A stretch of DNA of 64,000 bases from Shouchella miscanthi (lineage in GTDB: Bacteria > Bacillota > Bacilli > Bacillales > Bacillaceae_D), in NCBI RefSeq assembly GCF_007725405.1, contig NZ_CP042163.1, positions 2,356,001 through 2,420,000 of the forward strand. The letters are read 5' to 3'. The position numbers were made by a program, and so were the translations under genes. The stretch's first letter is position 1. Each line of letters starts with the position of its first letter. Below are positions 10,060 through 18,997 of this stretch, piece by piece. The notes under the pieces are model-generated. The model searched no databases. It was not told the origin of the DNA and saw only the letters and a list, made by a program, of their open reading frames with translations.

Positions 10060-11026
10060 TTAACGCCCGCTCTTCGACAATTTTTACGTTTGCTTGTTTT
10101 GCCATATAGGCTAATTCTTTTCTTGTTGGCAACGGGTGCATCTCATTATGAGCAGTCATAAAGCTATTAAACGCACTGGCAAAGCGTTTGCCATGCTTTC
10201 CATCTGCGAGTGGCGTGATAAGTATGATTTCTCCCTTTTTTTTCAATACATCCGTTGCTTTTTTAATAAGAGCAAGCCTTTCTACAACCGTAAAATAATA
10301 CAAAATATTATTAAACATAACAGTGTGGTACCCTTTTCGAAAACGCATTTCTTTAAAGTCTCCTTGATCAATGCTGACGTTTTGGAATGAATTCGCCTCA
10401 TTCGCTCGTCGGCAAACGTCTTGATCAATTTCAACACCGTGAAACTGAATGTTTGGAAACTGTTCCGCCAACGTCATCATATAGCCACCTAAGCCACACC
10501 CTACGTCCAAAACTGCCTTGCTTTTTTGTTTCTTTAACCGAGATGCGACTCGCGGTAGCGTTACGGCTTCCAGAAGTTTTGACGTTTCTGCTACCATGCT
10601 TGCAACAGGTGTTGACGTGGTTTTTTCTTGCCGTACAAGCCCTTTTTTATAGTTTAGTAACGTTGGAATATGGAGTTCAAACATTTCCTCTAGTAAGATT
10701 CCAACCGACCGTTCACTTTCTTTCGTAAGGTACATGACCATTTCACGTTTACTTTGTACCTTTTTCTTGCTTTTTTTCTTCAAATGGCCGACAGCTATAC
10801 CTACTTCCACCCAACGGCTGAGCAACACTTCATCTAATTCGTACTCGTTTGCTACGTTTTCAACTGTCTCAGGCTTTTTAAAATGTTGAAATAAGTTTAA
10901 GCTGTAGCCTAAATGGGCGTGCCAAGTCATAAGAAAAGGTTCGGTTTGCTTCATCCATTTTCGCGCATGCCACATTCTTCTTAAATGATTATCTGCCACT
11001 TCTTTCACCTCATTTGATGTTTCCAA
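10016..11026 (-). CDS. SAM-dependent methyltransferase, class I
   Basis: The protein has 336 residues. Roughly the first 100 look like a helical winged-helix/dimerisation domain of the kind seen in small-molecule O-methyltransferases. Residues from about 165 form the Rossmann methyltransferase, with motif I LDVGCGLGGYM and the acidic VEIDQD after strand 2. It overlaps the start of its gene's upstream partner, an FAD monooxygenase, by 22 bases, so the two are co-transcribed and probably act on one substrate. The substrate is unknown. Confidence 0.85.
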   Translation of the reverse strand: METSNEVKEVADNHLRRMWHARKWMKQTEPFLMTWHAHLGYSLNLFQHFKKPETVENVANEYELDEVLLSRWVEVGIAVGHLKKKSKKKVQSKREMVMYLTKESERSVGILLEEMFELHIPTLLNYKKGLVRQEKTTSTPVASMVAETSKLLEAVTLPRVASRLKKQKSKAVLDVGCGLGGYMMTLAEQFPNIQFHGVEIDQDVCRRANEANSFQNVSIDQGDFKEMRFRKGYHTVMFNNILYYFTVVERLALIKKATDVLKKKGEIILITPLADGKHGKRFASAFNSFMTAHNEMHPLPTRKELAYMAKQANVKIVEERALIKEGGWYLIRLKKK

Positions 11027-12297
11027 GGGTAGTCGTCCTCTACATCATATTGGTACTGCTCCATCTCGTTTAAAACCTTTGTCGTTTTACTACGCTTTAC
11101 TAATGTCACACTATCTTTAACTGAAAACGGCCAAAAACCGAGTCCCGAAATGTTAAACATGTATTTTGTTAATAATGTTTCATTATTTAAAAGTTGTTTT
11201 AGCGCAAAGGTTCGACTTCTTTGCCATGCTTTTCCCTCTTTCCCATAGGCTAGTCCACCTAAATGAGAGAGGTTCATAATCGCCTTAACTCTTTTTTTAT
11301 GGACAGATTCATACTGGTTTAAAAACGCATTCCCCTTCCGTCTTTCATACAAGTCAATCAACAATTCGCCAAGACAATCAGCACCTTGTATAGCCAAGTT
11401 CATGCCCTCACCTGCCATTGGATGGACGCTGTGAGCTGCATCACCAATCAAAGCAATATTGTCTTTCACATAGTGATTGGCATGTTGACGAATCGGGACC
11501 ATAAGTTGAATGGCTTTCCATTCTTTAATGTTTTGGACATACCCATCTAACGCTGGAAATAGTGACACATAATGATCATAGAACACTTGCAACGGGCCCT
11601 TTCGCCACGTTTTATATTCTCCTTTTCGAATGAGGTAAACCGTTCGAACATACCCATTCGGTAATGGAAATAAGCCTAAAAAACGATCTTTCGTTGCAAT
11701 TAAATGCCCATGCTTTAATCCGCTAGGAGCAGGGAAGGATACCGTTAAAAAATCGTGCTCGTATACGTGCCTTTTACGTTCAATTCCAGCTTGTTCTCGC
11801 ACCCGTGAGTTAACGCCTTCTGCGCCTATAATATACTCAAACGCAATAGTCGTTTTCTGTTTTCCTTGTTTGATGATGGCTTTATTCTCTTCCAGTTGCT
11901 CAAACGTTGCAGGCTGAAGAAGAGTAAAGGCTTTATACTGTTTCACTTCCTTAAGTAATAATCGCTTTATCTCACTATGGGGCAGCATAGCTGCGTACTG
12001 GTAAGGCGGTGGCAACTGTTTGTAATCCATTGATGAGCGCAACATCGGCTTTAAGTGCACATCGAGTTCAGACGTTTCAATCGTAGAAAATGTCGTCCAA
12101 GCACTTGAAAATGACTCATAAATACCTGCACGCTCAAACAATTGTATCGTCTTGGGTTGGATGAGCTCACCTTTATACGCATGACCGAGATGAGGGCTTT
12201 TTTCCACTACGATTACGTTTATGCCGTGCTTTGCTAACTTTAGTGCTGCTGTAAGACCAGCGACACCCCCACCAACTATCAATACTTGTGTTTTCAT
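11005..12297 (-). CDS. FAD-dependent monooxygenase (PHBH/UbiH-like)
   Basis: A 430-residue group A flavoprotein hydroxylase. The dinucleotide-binding GGGVAGLTAALKLAKHG motif is at residues 8-24 and the second FAD motif GDAAHSVHPMAGEGMNLA is near 285-302. Such enzymes hydroxylate aromatic or quinone-like rings with NAD(P)H and O2. It forms a two-gene operon with the overlapping methyltransferase, so hydroxylation followed by methylation is a reasonable inference. No polyketide or quinone synthase lies nearby. Confidence 0.88.
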   Translation of the reverse strand: MKTQVLIVGGGVAGLTAALKLAKHGINVIVVEKSPHLGHAYKGELIQPKTIQLFERAGIYESFSSAWTTFSTIETSELDVHLKPMLRSSMDYKQLPPPYQYAAMLPHSEIKRLLLKEVKQYKAFTLLQPATFEQLEENKAIIKQGKQKTTIAFEYIIGAEGVNSRVREQAGIERKRHVYEHDFLTVSFPAPSGLKHGHLIATKDRFLGLFPLPNGYVRTVYLIRKGEYKTWRKGPLQVFYDHYVSLFPALDGYVQNIKEWKAIQLMVPIRQHANHYVKDNIALIGDAAHSVHPMAGEGMNLAIQGADCLGELLIDLYERRKGNAFLNQYESVHKKRVKAIMNLSHLGGLAYGKEGKAWQRSRTFALKQLLNNETLLTKYMFNISGLGFWPFSVKDSVTLVKRSKTTKVLNEMEQYQYDVEDDYPWKHQMR

Positions 12298-12422
12298 GCT
12301 CTCACCTCATTTACTTTCATGCATATTCCCTTATTTTTATAAATCAAAACGATAGCCATTGTTCCAACGCTTTTAATCGTGTTAAGATGGACAAGTACTT
12401 TTTCAGTGGAAGAGGTTAGACA

Positions 12423-13052
12423 ATGAAAAAATGGCTCTATTCCATTCTCGTTCTTATTGTTGTCCTTGTTGGTGTAGCTGTTCTCCTCTTTGAACAAAAT
12501 GATCGTTTTCGACAAGGTCTTTACAAGGCAATCATTTCGGAAAATCAAATTCCAGAAGACTATATTCCTGTCTATCATGAAGCTGCAGACACCTATAGTA
12601 TTCCTTGGGAGCTTCTTGCAGCTGTTCATCGAGTAGAGACGATATTTTCTACAATGGAACCAATGGAAAGCCCTGTTGGTGCCCTAGGTCATTTTCAATT
12701 TATGCCTAGAACCTGGATTGGTTGGACTTATCCAGGAGTAGATGATATTGGCAACGTAGCTGACGATGTAGACATCACAGACATTGGACTAATTGAAGAG
12801 CACAACGGCTATGGTACAGACGCTACTGGTAACGGAGAAGCCGATCCATTTAATTTGTACGATTCTGCTTATGCCGCGGCCCGTTTTCTTTCAGAACACG
12901 GTGCAGTAGATGGCGATTACGAAGACGCGTTGTTTTCTTACAATCGAAGTGATGCATATGTAGAGGAAGTGATGCATTATTTTGAAACCTACAAAGAAAA
13001 TTATGATCCTATACAACTTTACGGTAAACAAGAGGCAGATAAAGCGCATTAA
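12423..13052 (+). CDS. Membrane-anchored lytic transglycosylase
   Basis: The protein has 209 residues: an N-terminal signal anchor (about 4-26) and an extracellular transglycosylase domain. The domain reads WELLAAVHRVET (likely catalytic Glu) and then SPVGALGHFQFMPRTWIGW, the pattern of the muramidase domain of CwlT-type enzymes. A later segment, FNLYDSAYAAARFL, is also typical. It cleaves peptidoglycan glycan strands. It stands alone and is followed by a strong terminator. Confidence 0.85.
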   Translation: MKKWLYSILVLIVVLVGVAVLLFEQNDRFRQGLYKAIISENQIPEDYIPVYHEAADTYSIPWELLAAVHRVETIFSTMEPMESPVGALGHFQFMPRTWIGWTYPGVDDIGNVADDVDITDIGLIEEHNGYGTDATGNGEADPFNLYDSAYAAARFLSEHGAVDGDYEDALFSYNRSDAYVEEVMHYFETYKENYDPIQLYGKQEADKAH

Positions 13053-13060
13053 ACGAATGA

Positions 13061-13109
13061 AAAAAGCAGTCCGACCTTCGTCATAAAAGACTTGGTTGGA
13101 CTGCTTTTT
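13061..13109. terminator. Bidirectional terminator
   Basis: A long hairpin (arms from 13061 and to 13109) with AAAAA and TTTTT edges lies between the convergent transglycosylase and lipoprotein genes and could serve both strands. Confidence 0.85.
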
Positions 13110-13281
13110 ATTGTGCAACAGCAGGATCCTCTTCAACAAATTCAATTGGGGATGATGGGATATAGCCGTCTTGCTTTTGATTATGACCTATTAAATCGTC
13201 AGTAGAGTCACACGCAGTTACAACTAAAACGGCTAAAACACCACTAACAAGAACACCGTTTTTAATTCGATACTTGAACAA
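13108..13281 (-). CDS. Small lipoprotein (57 aa, TTG start)
   Basis: A 57-residue frame reads MFKYRIKNGVLVSGV then LAVLVVTACDSTDD: basic residues, a hydrophobic stretch and a lipobox (VTAC), followed by an acidic tail ending EDPAVAQ. The start is a TTG at 13281, with a GGTGGAG ribosome site inside the 3' end of the OsmC gene, which it overlaps by 20 bases. It is too coherent to be chance, but its function is unknown. It would be a lipid-anchored peptide on the outer face of the membrane. Confidence 0.75.
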   Translation of the reverse strand: MFKYRIKNGVLVSGVLAVLVVTACDSTDDLIGHNQKQDGYIPSSPIEFVEEDPAVAQ

Positions 13282-13699
13282 CTGGCTCCACCACCACCTT
13301 TACATTTCCCGCCAATGCTTTTGAAATCATACATGATTTCTCTGCCTGATACGCAAACTTCTTCGCTCGCTCTTGGTCACTCTGCTTTTTCAAGATAACG
13401 GTTGGCCGATGAAGGATTTCTTTAAACGTAAACACATTTTTTGTTACATCGACTCTTGCTTCAGATGAAAGCGTTAATGATTCTTTTTCAATATTGGCTC
13501 TTTCTAACATAGCCGCATAAGTAATAACGAAGCATGTCGCTGCTGCGCCTAACAACATCTCATCGGGGTTTGTTCCTTCCCCCGGTCCATTCATCTCGCT
13601 TGGAATTGATATCGTAGATTCTAATGCACCAGTTTTTATGACCCCTGTACTATTTCTACCGCCATTCCAGCTGCATTCAAGAAAAAAGCGATGCACCAT
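13262..13699 (-). CDS. OsmC/Ohr family peroxiredoxin-like protein
   Basis: A 145-residue OsmC-fold protein. The two conserved cysteines sit in GAAATCFVITYAAML and AEKSCMISKAL, the arrangement used to reduce organic hydroperoxides. The N-terminus and the GEGTNPDEMLLGA segment are typical of OsmC-like proteins rather than classical Ohr. It is probably cytosolic. Its 3' end overlaps the start of the small lipoprotein gene, suggesting coupled translation. Confidence 0.9.
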   Translation of the reverse strand: MVHRFFLECSWNGGRNSTGVIKTGALESTISIPSEMNGPGEGTNPDEMLLGAAATCFVITYAAMLERANIEKESLTLSSEARVDVTKNVFTFKEILHRPTVILKKQSDQERAKKFAYQAEKSCMISKALAGNVKVVVEPVVQVSN

Positions 13700-14165
13700 A
13701 TGATAACACTGTCCTTTCCTCTACTTACTCGTTGATCTTTTTAGAAGTAACTCTAGCATAGCACGCTCATTCAAGAACGAGCAACGCCTCTTGTAATGAG
13801 TGAAAATACTTCTTTCTCTATAAAATGTCTAATAGTAGTGGCCGTTTTGTACGATAAAAAAAATAAGTACCTAAAACTCATTTTCTATAGTGATGAAAAA
13901 TCGTCCGGATACGGTTGTAAGAAATGTGCATGGTAGTGCAAAGCTGGATGGATGCGTTAAAACCTTCAGTAAAAAAGAATACAACTTCAAAAAGTCGAAA
14001 CATCCTATCTACGCGTAACACAAGCTACTCTACTGTTTGTTATTTTTCTATTTTCAGTAAAACGTTTGTTCAACTAAATTATTTTCTGAAAAAAGGTTTT
14101 AAATTAAACAAAGGGGGAAAGAGAACGTATAACGTAAAAATGTTTATGAGCGGGGGATTAGAAAT
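13700..14165. other. Intergenic region before sda
   Basis: About 465 bases. A plus-strand frame at 13924-14181 has unlike composition, no ribosome site and overlaps sda, so I reject it. The region should hold the sda and osmC promoters. I see no clear DnaA boxes or riboswitch. Confidence 0.4.
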
Positions 14166-14297
14166 ATGTTACAACAATTAAATGATCAATTATTAATCGA
14201 GGCTTGCGAGCTCGCTGAAAAGAGAAACTTAAATCGTGATTTTGTGGACATCTTAAAAGAAGAGTTAGAAAGAAGAGGGCTTGGTGTCTCTAGCTAG
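14166..14297 (+). CDS. sda: Sda, inhibitor of sporulation histidine kinases
   Basis: A 43-residue protein, MLQQLNDQLLIEACELAEKR followed by NLNRDFVDILKEELERRGLG. This matches B. subtilis Sda along its length, including the conserved NLNRDF segment that forms the helical hairpin contacting KinA. Sda blocks autophosphorylation of the sporulation kinases when replication or DNA integrity is disturbed. A GGGGG ribosome site precedes the ATG. Its last 33 bases overlap a possible convergent gene. Confidence 0.93.
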   Translation: MLQQLNDQLLIEACELAEKRNLNRDFVDILKEELERRGLGVSS

Positions 14298-14408
14298 AGT
14301 CTGCAAGATTTCTTTTTCACCTCTTGTTAAATTTCGTCTCAACTTCTCTGTAAATTCTTTTAACAGCGTGCGGTAAGTATGTATAATTTGCTTGTTTGTT
14401 TCTTCCAT
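14265..14408 (-). CDS. Possible small protein (47 aa) convergent with sda
   Basis: The 47-residue frame begins MEETNKQIIHTYRTLLKEFT and is rich in Lys, Glu and Arg. An AAGGA ribosome site lies nine bases before the ATG. It overlaps the 3' end of sda by 33 bases on the other strand. Composition and ribosome site favour a real gene, but I recognise no family. Confidence 0.5.
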   Translation of the reverse strand: MEETNKQIIHTYRTLLKEFTEKLRRNLTRGEKEILQTLARDTKPSSF

Positions 14409-14485
14409 ACATTCACGTCCTTATCTTAAAACCATCGACACTCTTAGACAATATTCCCGATATCTCTACATCTAAACCTTTATTT

Positions 14486-14514
14486 AGGACTTTTTTTATC
14501 AAGTCCTTATTTTT
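14486..14514 (+). terminator. Possible terminator on the sda side
   Basis: A 7-bp stem (AGGACTT with AAGTCCT) is followed by TTATTTTTAT on the plus strand, about 190 bases after sda. Short stem, so modest confidence. Confidence 0.45.
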
Positions 14515-14575
14515 ATAGCTTAAACTTGTATCCGCGATAAAACGCTTGCTTCAGACCGAAGCCCCATTTCTCCAA

Positions 14576-14608
14576 TAAAAGCCAAAACCTTATAGGCTTT
14601 GGCTTTTT
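14576..14608 (-). terminator. Terminator after the queuosine operon
   Basis: The inverted repeat AAAGCCAAA...TTTGGCTTT lies five bases past the queF stop and is followed on the minus strand by T-rich sequence. Confidence 0.85.
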
Positions 14609-14612
14609 GTAC

Positions 14613-15110
14613 TCATCGATTTGTAATCGTCTCTGGGTAAAGATCGTGGTTCATCATCCGGTAATTCGCCATTTCCTCAAATTTCGTTCCTTTTTTCCCA
14701 TAATTGCAATAGGGGTCAATCGAGATGCCGCCTCTCGGCGTAAATTTTCCCCATACTTCGATATAACGTGGATTCATTAATGCAATTAAGTCGTTCATAA
14801 TCGTGTTAACGGAATCTTCATGAAAGTCACCATGGTTACGAAAACTGAATAAATAAAGTTTAAGTGACTTACTTTCAACCATCTTCACGTCAGGGATATA
14901 GCTAATGTAAATCGTTGCAAAATCTGGTTGATGGGTTTTTGGACATAATGTCGTAAACTCAGGACAATTAAATTTAACAAAATAATCACGATTAGGATGT
15001 TGATTGTCAAACGTTTCTAGTACACTAGGATTATACGTAAACGCATATTTTGTCCCTTGATTTCCTAGTAGCGTTACATCGGTTAAGGTTTCTTCATTTC
15101 TTCCTGCCAT
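14613..15110 (-). CDS. queF: NADPH-dependent 7-cyano-7-deazaguanine reductase
   Basis: A 165-residue unimodular QueF, the B. subtilis length. It reduces preQ0 to preQ1, the last free-base step before transfer to tRNA. The active-site Cys lies in [19 protein letters not shown], and the QueF motif [21 protein letters not shown] and the ending [11 protein letters not shown] are intact. The ATG at 15110 replaces a longer reading that runs into queE. It is the last gene of queCDEF. Confidence 0.97.
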   Translation of the reverse strand: MAGRNEETLTDVTLLGNQGTKYAFTYNPSVLETFDNQHPNRDYFVKFNCPEFTTLCPKTHQPDFATIYISYIPDVKMVESKSLKLYLFSFRNHGDFHEDSVNTIMNDLIALMNPRYIEVWGKFTPRGGISIDPYCNYGKKGTKFEEMANYRMMNHDLYPETITNR

Positions 15111-15126
15111 CTCTGCTTTCTTCCTC

Positions 15127-15840
15127 CTAAACGCCTCGCTTATTCCCCCACAGCAACGTATGTAGCTGTGGCAACACTCGAACACGATTCATTTCTTCAT
15201 CATTCATCGTCCAGTCAATTAACTGTTCATACTGTTGCAATAGATCATGCATAAGCTTCTGCTGATTAGCAGTTGTTGGATCTTCATTTCCAACTTGTAA
15301 ATAAAAGTCATACGCTGGAAAACGTTGATGAACTTCTTTAGCATATTGATAGTCGGTTTGATTAAAAACGACCACTTTTATACTTACTTGACTTGTTTCT
15401 AATTGGGTTAAGCATTGGTTTAAAGACTCCCAGTTCGTTTTCATTCCAGAACTTGGGGGTTTAGGGCTGATTGTAACGGCATCGATCTGCTTCAGCCAAT
15501 CTTGCCAGAACGTTCCTTGAGTTTCGACCGCCGTTTGAATACCTCTTGCTTGCAAAAGAGTAACAAGTCGGCCAATCCCCTTATGAAGCAACGGGTTTCC
15601 ACCAGAAATTGTGACATGACCGTAAGATGCTGGGGCGAGTGTATCCAAACGCTCCACAATGGCTTCAGCCGTTAATGCTTCACTTTTTCCTGTACCATCC
15701 CATGTAAACGCTGAATCACACCAAGAGCACCGATAGTCGCAACCACCAGTTCGAACAAACATTGTCTTTTGACCAATCACTGCTCCCTCTCCTTGTATCG
15801 TAGGGCCAAATACTTCAAGTACGGGAATGACACTACTCAT
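15127..15840 (-). CDS. queE: 7-carboxy-7-deazaguanine synthase (radical SAM)
   Basis: A 237-residue radical SAM enzyme converting 6-carboxy-tetrahydropterin to 7-carboxy-7-deazaguanine. The N-terminus has the FGPTIQGEG substrate segment, then [15 protein letters not shown] with the CX3CX2C iron-sulfur ligands, then SGGNPLLH. The ATG at 15840 overlaps the queD stop by eight bases (ATGAGTAG), indicating translational coupling. The reading that starts further upstream overlaps queD needlessly. Confidence 0.96.
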   Translation of the reverse strand: MSSVIPVLEVFGPTIQGEGAVIGQKTMFVRTGGCDYRCSWCDSAFTWDGTGKSEALTAEAIVERLDTLAPASYGHVTISGGNPLLHKGIGRLVTLLQARGIQTAVETQGTFWQDWLKQIDAVTISPKPPSSGMKTNWESLNQCLTQLETSQVSIKVVVFNQTDYQYAKEVHQRFPAYDFYLQVGNEDPTTANQQKLMHDLLQQYEQLIDWTMNDEEMNRVRVLPQLHTLLWGNKRGV

Positions 15841-16258
15841 GGTGCACTTCTTTCGGCCGATAAACAACATAGCTCGTTGGCGTCTCACGTACAAATACTT
15901 GTATACACGTTGGCGCGTTTGTCATTGTTTTTAGTGATGCTTCAATTAACTCATAAACGGTTTTAGCCACATTCTCTGTTGAGGGCGGCACGTCATAAAA
16001 TAACGGATCTTCATTTAAAAGCTGATGATCAAATCGATCATGAATAAGTTGCTTTAATTGTTTAAAATCTACAAGAAACCCCGTATCCGTTAAATGATCG
16101 CCTGCAATTGTAATATTGATCGTATACGTATGACCATGAACTCGCTGACATTTCCCTGCGTCCTCATAATCAATAAAATGAGCCGTTGCCAGCTGCATAT
16201 CCTTGTTTAATTCAAATGCATATAAATGGGGTGTAGTTGGATAGATTTGTTGGATCAT
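15833..16258 (-). CDS. queD: 6-carboxy-5,6,7,8-tetrahydropterin synthase
   Basis: A 141-residue PTPS-fold enzyme. AHF and RVHGHTY supply the zinc-binding histidines, and the middle of the protein reads [12 protein letters not shown] and DHQLLNED as in QueD. It makes carboxy-tetrahydropterin from dihydroneopterin triphosphate for queuosine. It overlaps queC by four bases (ATGA). Confidence 0.96.
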   Translation of the reverse strand: MIQQIYPTTPHLYAFELNKDMQLATAHFIDYEDAGKCQRVHGHTYTINITIAGDHLTDTGFLVDFKQLKQLIHDRFDHQLLNEDPLFYDVPPSTENVAKTVYELIEASLKTMTNAPTCIQVFVRETPTSYVVYRPKEVHHE

Positions 16259-16917
16259 ACAGACGCCTCCCCTTTTTGTAAATAAGCTTGAAGACCATTC
16301 ATTCTTAATTTACAAGCTGGACACGTTCCACATCCATCTCCAATCACACCTTCATAGCAAGTTAATGTCTTTTCACGGATATAGCTAAGTTTTCCTAACC
16401 TATCTGCCATCGCCCATGTCTCTTCTTTATTTAGCCACATTAAAGGCGTGTGAATAACAAATTGCTCATCCATTGCTAGGTTTAACGTAACGTTTAACGA
16501 TTTAACAAACATATCACGGCAATCTGGATAGCCACTGAAATCCGTTTCACATACGCCTGTAATGATATGTTTTGCGCCAAGATCTTTCGCCACTACTGCT
16601 GCAAAAGACAGAAATAAGTGGTTTCTTCCTGGTACAAATGTGTTTGGCAAGTCACCATCTTGTCCTTCTTCAATCGCCATCTCCGGATTTGTTAATGCAT
16701 TTGCATTTAACTGAGAAAGTAATTGTAAATCAATCACTTTTGCTTTCACACCAGCTTCTGCTGCAATCGTTTTTGCGACACTAATTTCGCTTTTATGCCG
16801 TTGTCCATAGTCAAAAATGAGTACCGATACATCGTCAAACTGTTCGAGTGCCCAAAAAAGACAAGTAGTACTATCTTGTCCACCACTAAACACGACAATG
16901 GCTTTTTCTTTCCTCAT
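16255..16917 (-). CDS. queC: 7-cyano-7-deazaguanine synthase
   Basis: A 220-residue ATP-dependent amidoligase/nitrile synthase that makes preQ0. The PP-loop SGGQDSTTC is near residues 11-19. Four zinc-binding cysteines lie in [19 protein letters not shown]. It is the first gene of queCDEF, with AAGGAG before the ATG and a preQ1 riboswitch upstream. Confidence 0.97.
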   Translation of the reverse strand: MRKEKAIVVFSGGQDSTTCLFWALEQFDDVSVLIFDYGQRHKSEISVAKTIAAEAGVKAKVIDLQLLSQLNANALTNPEMAIEEGQDGDLPNTFVPGRNHLFLSFAAVVAKDLGAKHIITGVCETDFSGYPDCRDMFVKSLNVTLNLAMDEQFVIHTPLMWLNKEETWAMADRLGKLSYIREKTLTCYEGVIGDGCGTCPACKLRMNGLQAYLQKGEASV

Positions 16918-16968
16918 GCTTCATTTCTCCTTTTCTTGAGAACGAGCATTCGATCACTCCTGCACTTG

Positions 16969-17003
16969 CTTAGTTTTTTATAGAGGGAGTTCGCGAACCT
17001 CTT
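16969..17003 (-). promoter_or_regulatory. preQ1 class I riboswitch
   Basis: On the minus strand AGAGGTTCGCGAACTCCCTC is followed by TATAAAAAACTAAG, the compact H-type pseudoknot pattern of preQ1-I aptamers. It lies about 50 bases upstream of queC and should repress queCDEF when preQ1 is abundant. I cannot tell whether control is by termination or at the ribosome site. A TACAAT -10-like element lies about 30 bases upstream. Confidence 0.92.
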
Positions 17004-17119
17004 TCTTTTTTAGCTGAATGTTTATTGTACCATTTCAGGCTGCTGATTTGTTTGCAAAACATCATTTTCTCCGTTATCCTACATATAGATCGTCACGAAT
17101 TTGACAATGAGGTGAAACA

Positions 17120-18349
17120 ATGAGCTTTAACGCAAAAATAGAGAAATATGCAGATCTAGCTGTTCGAGTCGGCATTAACATTCAAAAAGACCAAACGTTA
17201 TACATACGTACACCGATGCATGCGGCGGCATTTGTGCGAGTTGTTGCAAAAAAAGCGTATGAGGCAGGCGCAAAGCATGTTCGCGTTGAATGGAATGATG
17301 AGGAACTGACGAAAATTAAATATCAACATGCACCTGAAGAAGCATTCTCAGAGTTTCCACAATGGCAAGCTGATGTTCTAGTGAAAGAAGCTGAGCATAA
17401 TGCAGCGTTTTTAAGCATTGCTGGATTAGATCCTGACTTGCTAAAAGGAATTAATCCTGAGCGTATTGCAGCAGCAAATAAAGCTTCTGGTCAGGCCAAT
17501 AGTACCTTTAGACGATACATCCAATCTGATAAAGTAAGCTGGTCCATTGTAGCCGTTCCATCTGAAAAATGGGCTGAAAAAGTGTTTCCGGATAAACAAG
17601 GGGAAGAAGCAATCGATGCACTTTGGGAGGCTATCTTTGCGGCGACTCGTATTCATGAACAAGACCCAATAGCGGCTTGGCAGGATCATCTTGCTCTATT
17701 AGATGAAAAAATGGTGATTTTAAATGAAAAGCGTTTTCATGCTCTCCATTACACGTCTGATAAGACAGATCTTACAATTGAATTACCAGCAACACATATT
17801 TGGGCTTCTGGTGGATCAACAAGTAAAGCTGGCGTTGATTTTGTGGCCAACATGCCCACAGAAGAAGTCTTTACTGCCGCTCAAAAAGATGGCGTGAATG
17901 GGACAGTGGGAAGTACAAAGCCACTCAATTACGGCGGAACATTAATTACCAATTTCTCACTAACTTTTAAGGATGGTAAAGTCGTTGATTTTTCTGCAGA
18001 AGAAGGCGAAGAGACACTAAAGCGCTTGTTAGAGACAGACGAAGGCTCTCGAGCTATTGGTGAGGTAGCGCTCGTTCCTCACCGTTCTCCTATCTCAAAT
18101 ACGAATCTCATTTTCTACAATACGTTATTCGATGAAAATGCTTCTAATCACTTAGCTTTAGGCAGTGCTTATGCGTTTAATATCGAAGGTGGCAAAGATA
18201 TGAACGAGCAAGAGTTACAAGATGCCGGAATTAATCAAAGTATCACTCATGTCGATTTTATGATGGGATCAGCAGAGATGAACATTGATGGCATTCATCA
18301 AGATGGTACGAAAGAAGCCGTATTTCGCAATGGTGAGTGGGCTATTTAA
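17120..18349 (+). CDS. M29 family aminopeptidase (AmpS/PepS type)
   Basis: A 409-residue cytosolic metalloaminopeptidase of the thermophilic aminopeptidase family. Typical segments are ADLAVRVGINIQKDQTLYIR at the N-terminus, IELPATHIWASGG, NMPTEEVFTAAQKDGVNGTV, and the C-terminal FMMGSAEMNIDG. A GAGGTG ribosome site precedes the ATG. It is a single-gene unit ended by a terminator. Confidence 0.93.
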   Translation: MSFNAKIEKYADLAVRVGINIQKDQTLYIRTPMHAAAFVRVVAKKAYEAGAKHVRVEWNDEELTKIKYQHAPEEAFSEFPQWQADVLVKEAEHNAAFLSIAGLDPDLLKGINPERIAAANKASGQANSTFRRYIQSDKVSWSIVAVPSEKWAEKVFPDKQGEEAIDALWEAIFAATRIHEQDPIAAWQDHLALLDEKMVILNEKRFHALHYTSDKTDLTIELPATHIWASGGSTSKAGVDFVANMPTEEVFTAAQKDGVNGTVGSTKPLNYGGTLITNFSLTFKDGKVVDFSAEEGEETLKRLLETDEGSRAIGEVALVPHRSPISNTNLIFYNTLFDENASNHLALGSAYAFNIEGGKDMNEQELQDAGINQSITHVDFMMGSAEMNIDGIHQDGTKEAVFRNGEWAI

Positions 18350-18355
18350 TTGCTC

Positions 18356-18394
18356 GAAAAAGAGTAAGGACGCAGACGTGTCTTTACTCTTTTT
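18356..18394 (+). terminator. Terminator after the aminopeptidase
   Basis: A long stem, AAAAAGAGTAA pairing with TTACTCTTTTT, directly follows the stop codon. Confidence 0.88.
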
Positions 18395-18404
18395 CATGTT
18401 CACG

Positions 18405-18977
18405 CTAAGTTGAGCGAATGCCTTTAACAATCAGTTCGCTAATTGCCGAAGCCCACGCTTCTTTTGATTCTGTTTTTCGTGCTTTATTCAATGAGATCGA
18501 TTGGAAAATTAACGTTTCTACAAGATGAGCAGGTACATCCTGACGTATTTCTCCTGATTCAATCCCTGCAGTGACCAACTTGCGAATGTAATCAAATACT
18601 TGATGATGATGGGTCCATAATTGTTTTAAAACCACTTTAACACGCTCGTTCGCTTTCTTCTCAATATGCGGTGTTAAATCAATGGCAAGTAAAATTCGAT
18701 CATGCTTCATGAACAGGTAAATAAGTTTTTCTAATTGAACAAAAACCGTCTCTGTTGGAGAAATATGCTTTTGATCCTGAACAAACGCTTCCATAATATG
18801 AGACATATATGCCACTAATAATTCTTCCTTATTCGGATAGTATTCATAAATTGTACTTCTGCCTACATCTAATAACAAAGCTAATGGCTTAAAATGAAAT
18901 CCTTCATAGCCTGATTCCGTTAGCAAAGCGTCGGTTGCCGCAAAAATATCTTCTTTATTTAGCTTTCTTTTTGCCAT
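18405..18977 (-). CDS. TetR family transcriptional regulator
   Basis: A 190-residue regulator. The N-terminal helix-turn-helix (about 8-55) reads DIFAATDALLTESGYEGFHF followed by LALLLDVGRSTIYEYYPNKE, as in TetR proteins. The C-terminal ligand domain is not assignable. It lies 20 bases after acyP on the same strand, so it may be co-transcribed with it. Target unknown. Confidence 0.9.
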   Translation of the reverse strand: MAKRKLNKEDIFAATDALLTESGYEGFHFKPLALLLDVGRSTIYEYYPNKEELLVAYMSHIMEAFVQDQKHISPTETVFVQLEKLIYLFMKHDRILLAIDLTPHIEKKANERVKVVLKQLWTHHHQVFDYIRKLVTAGIESGEIRQDVPAHLVETLIFQSISLNKARKTESKEAWASAISELIVKGIRST

Positions 18978-18997
18978 TTACACGCTTTCCTCTCTCT

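Noticed and set aside
12294-12629. 111-codon minus-strand frame opposite the lytic transglycosylase
   Set aside because: It is the reverse of a well-supported gene and lacks its own signals.
14100-14165. DnaA boxes upstream of sda
   Set aside because: I looked for TTATCCACA-type sites and saw none.
13924-14181. 85-codon plus-strand frame before sda
   Set aside because: Low-complexity mixed composition, no ribosome site, and it overlaps the true sda start.
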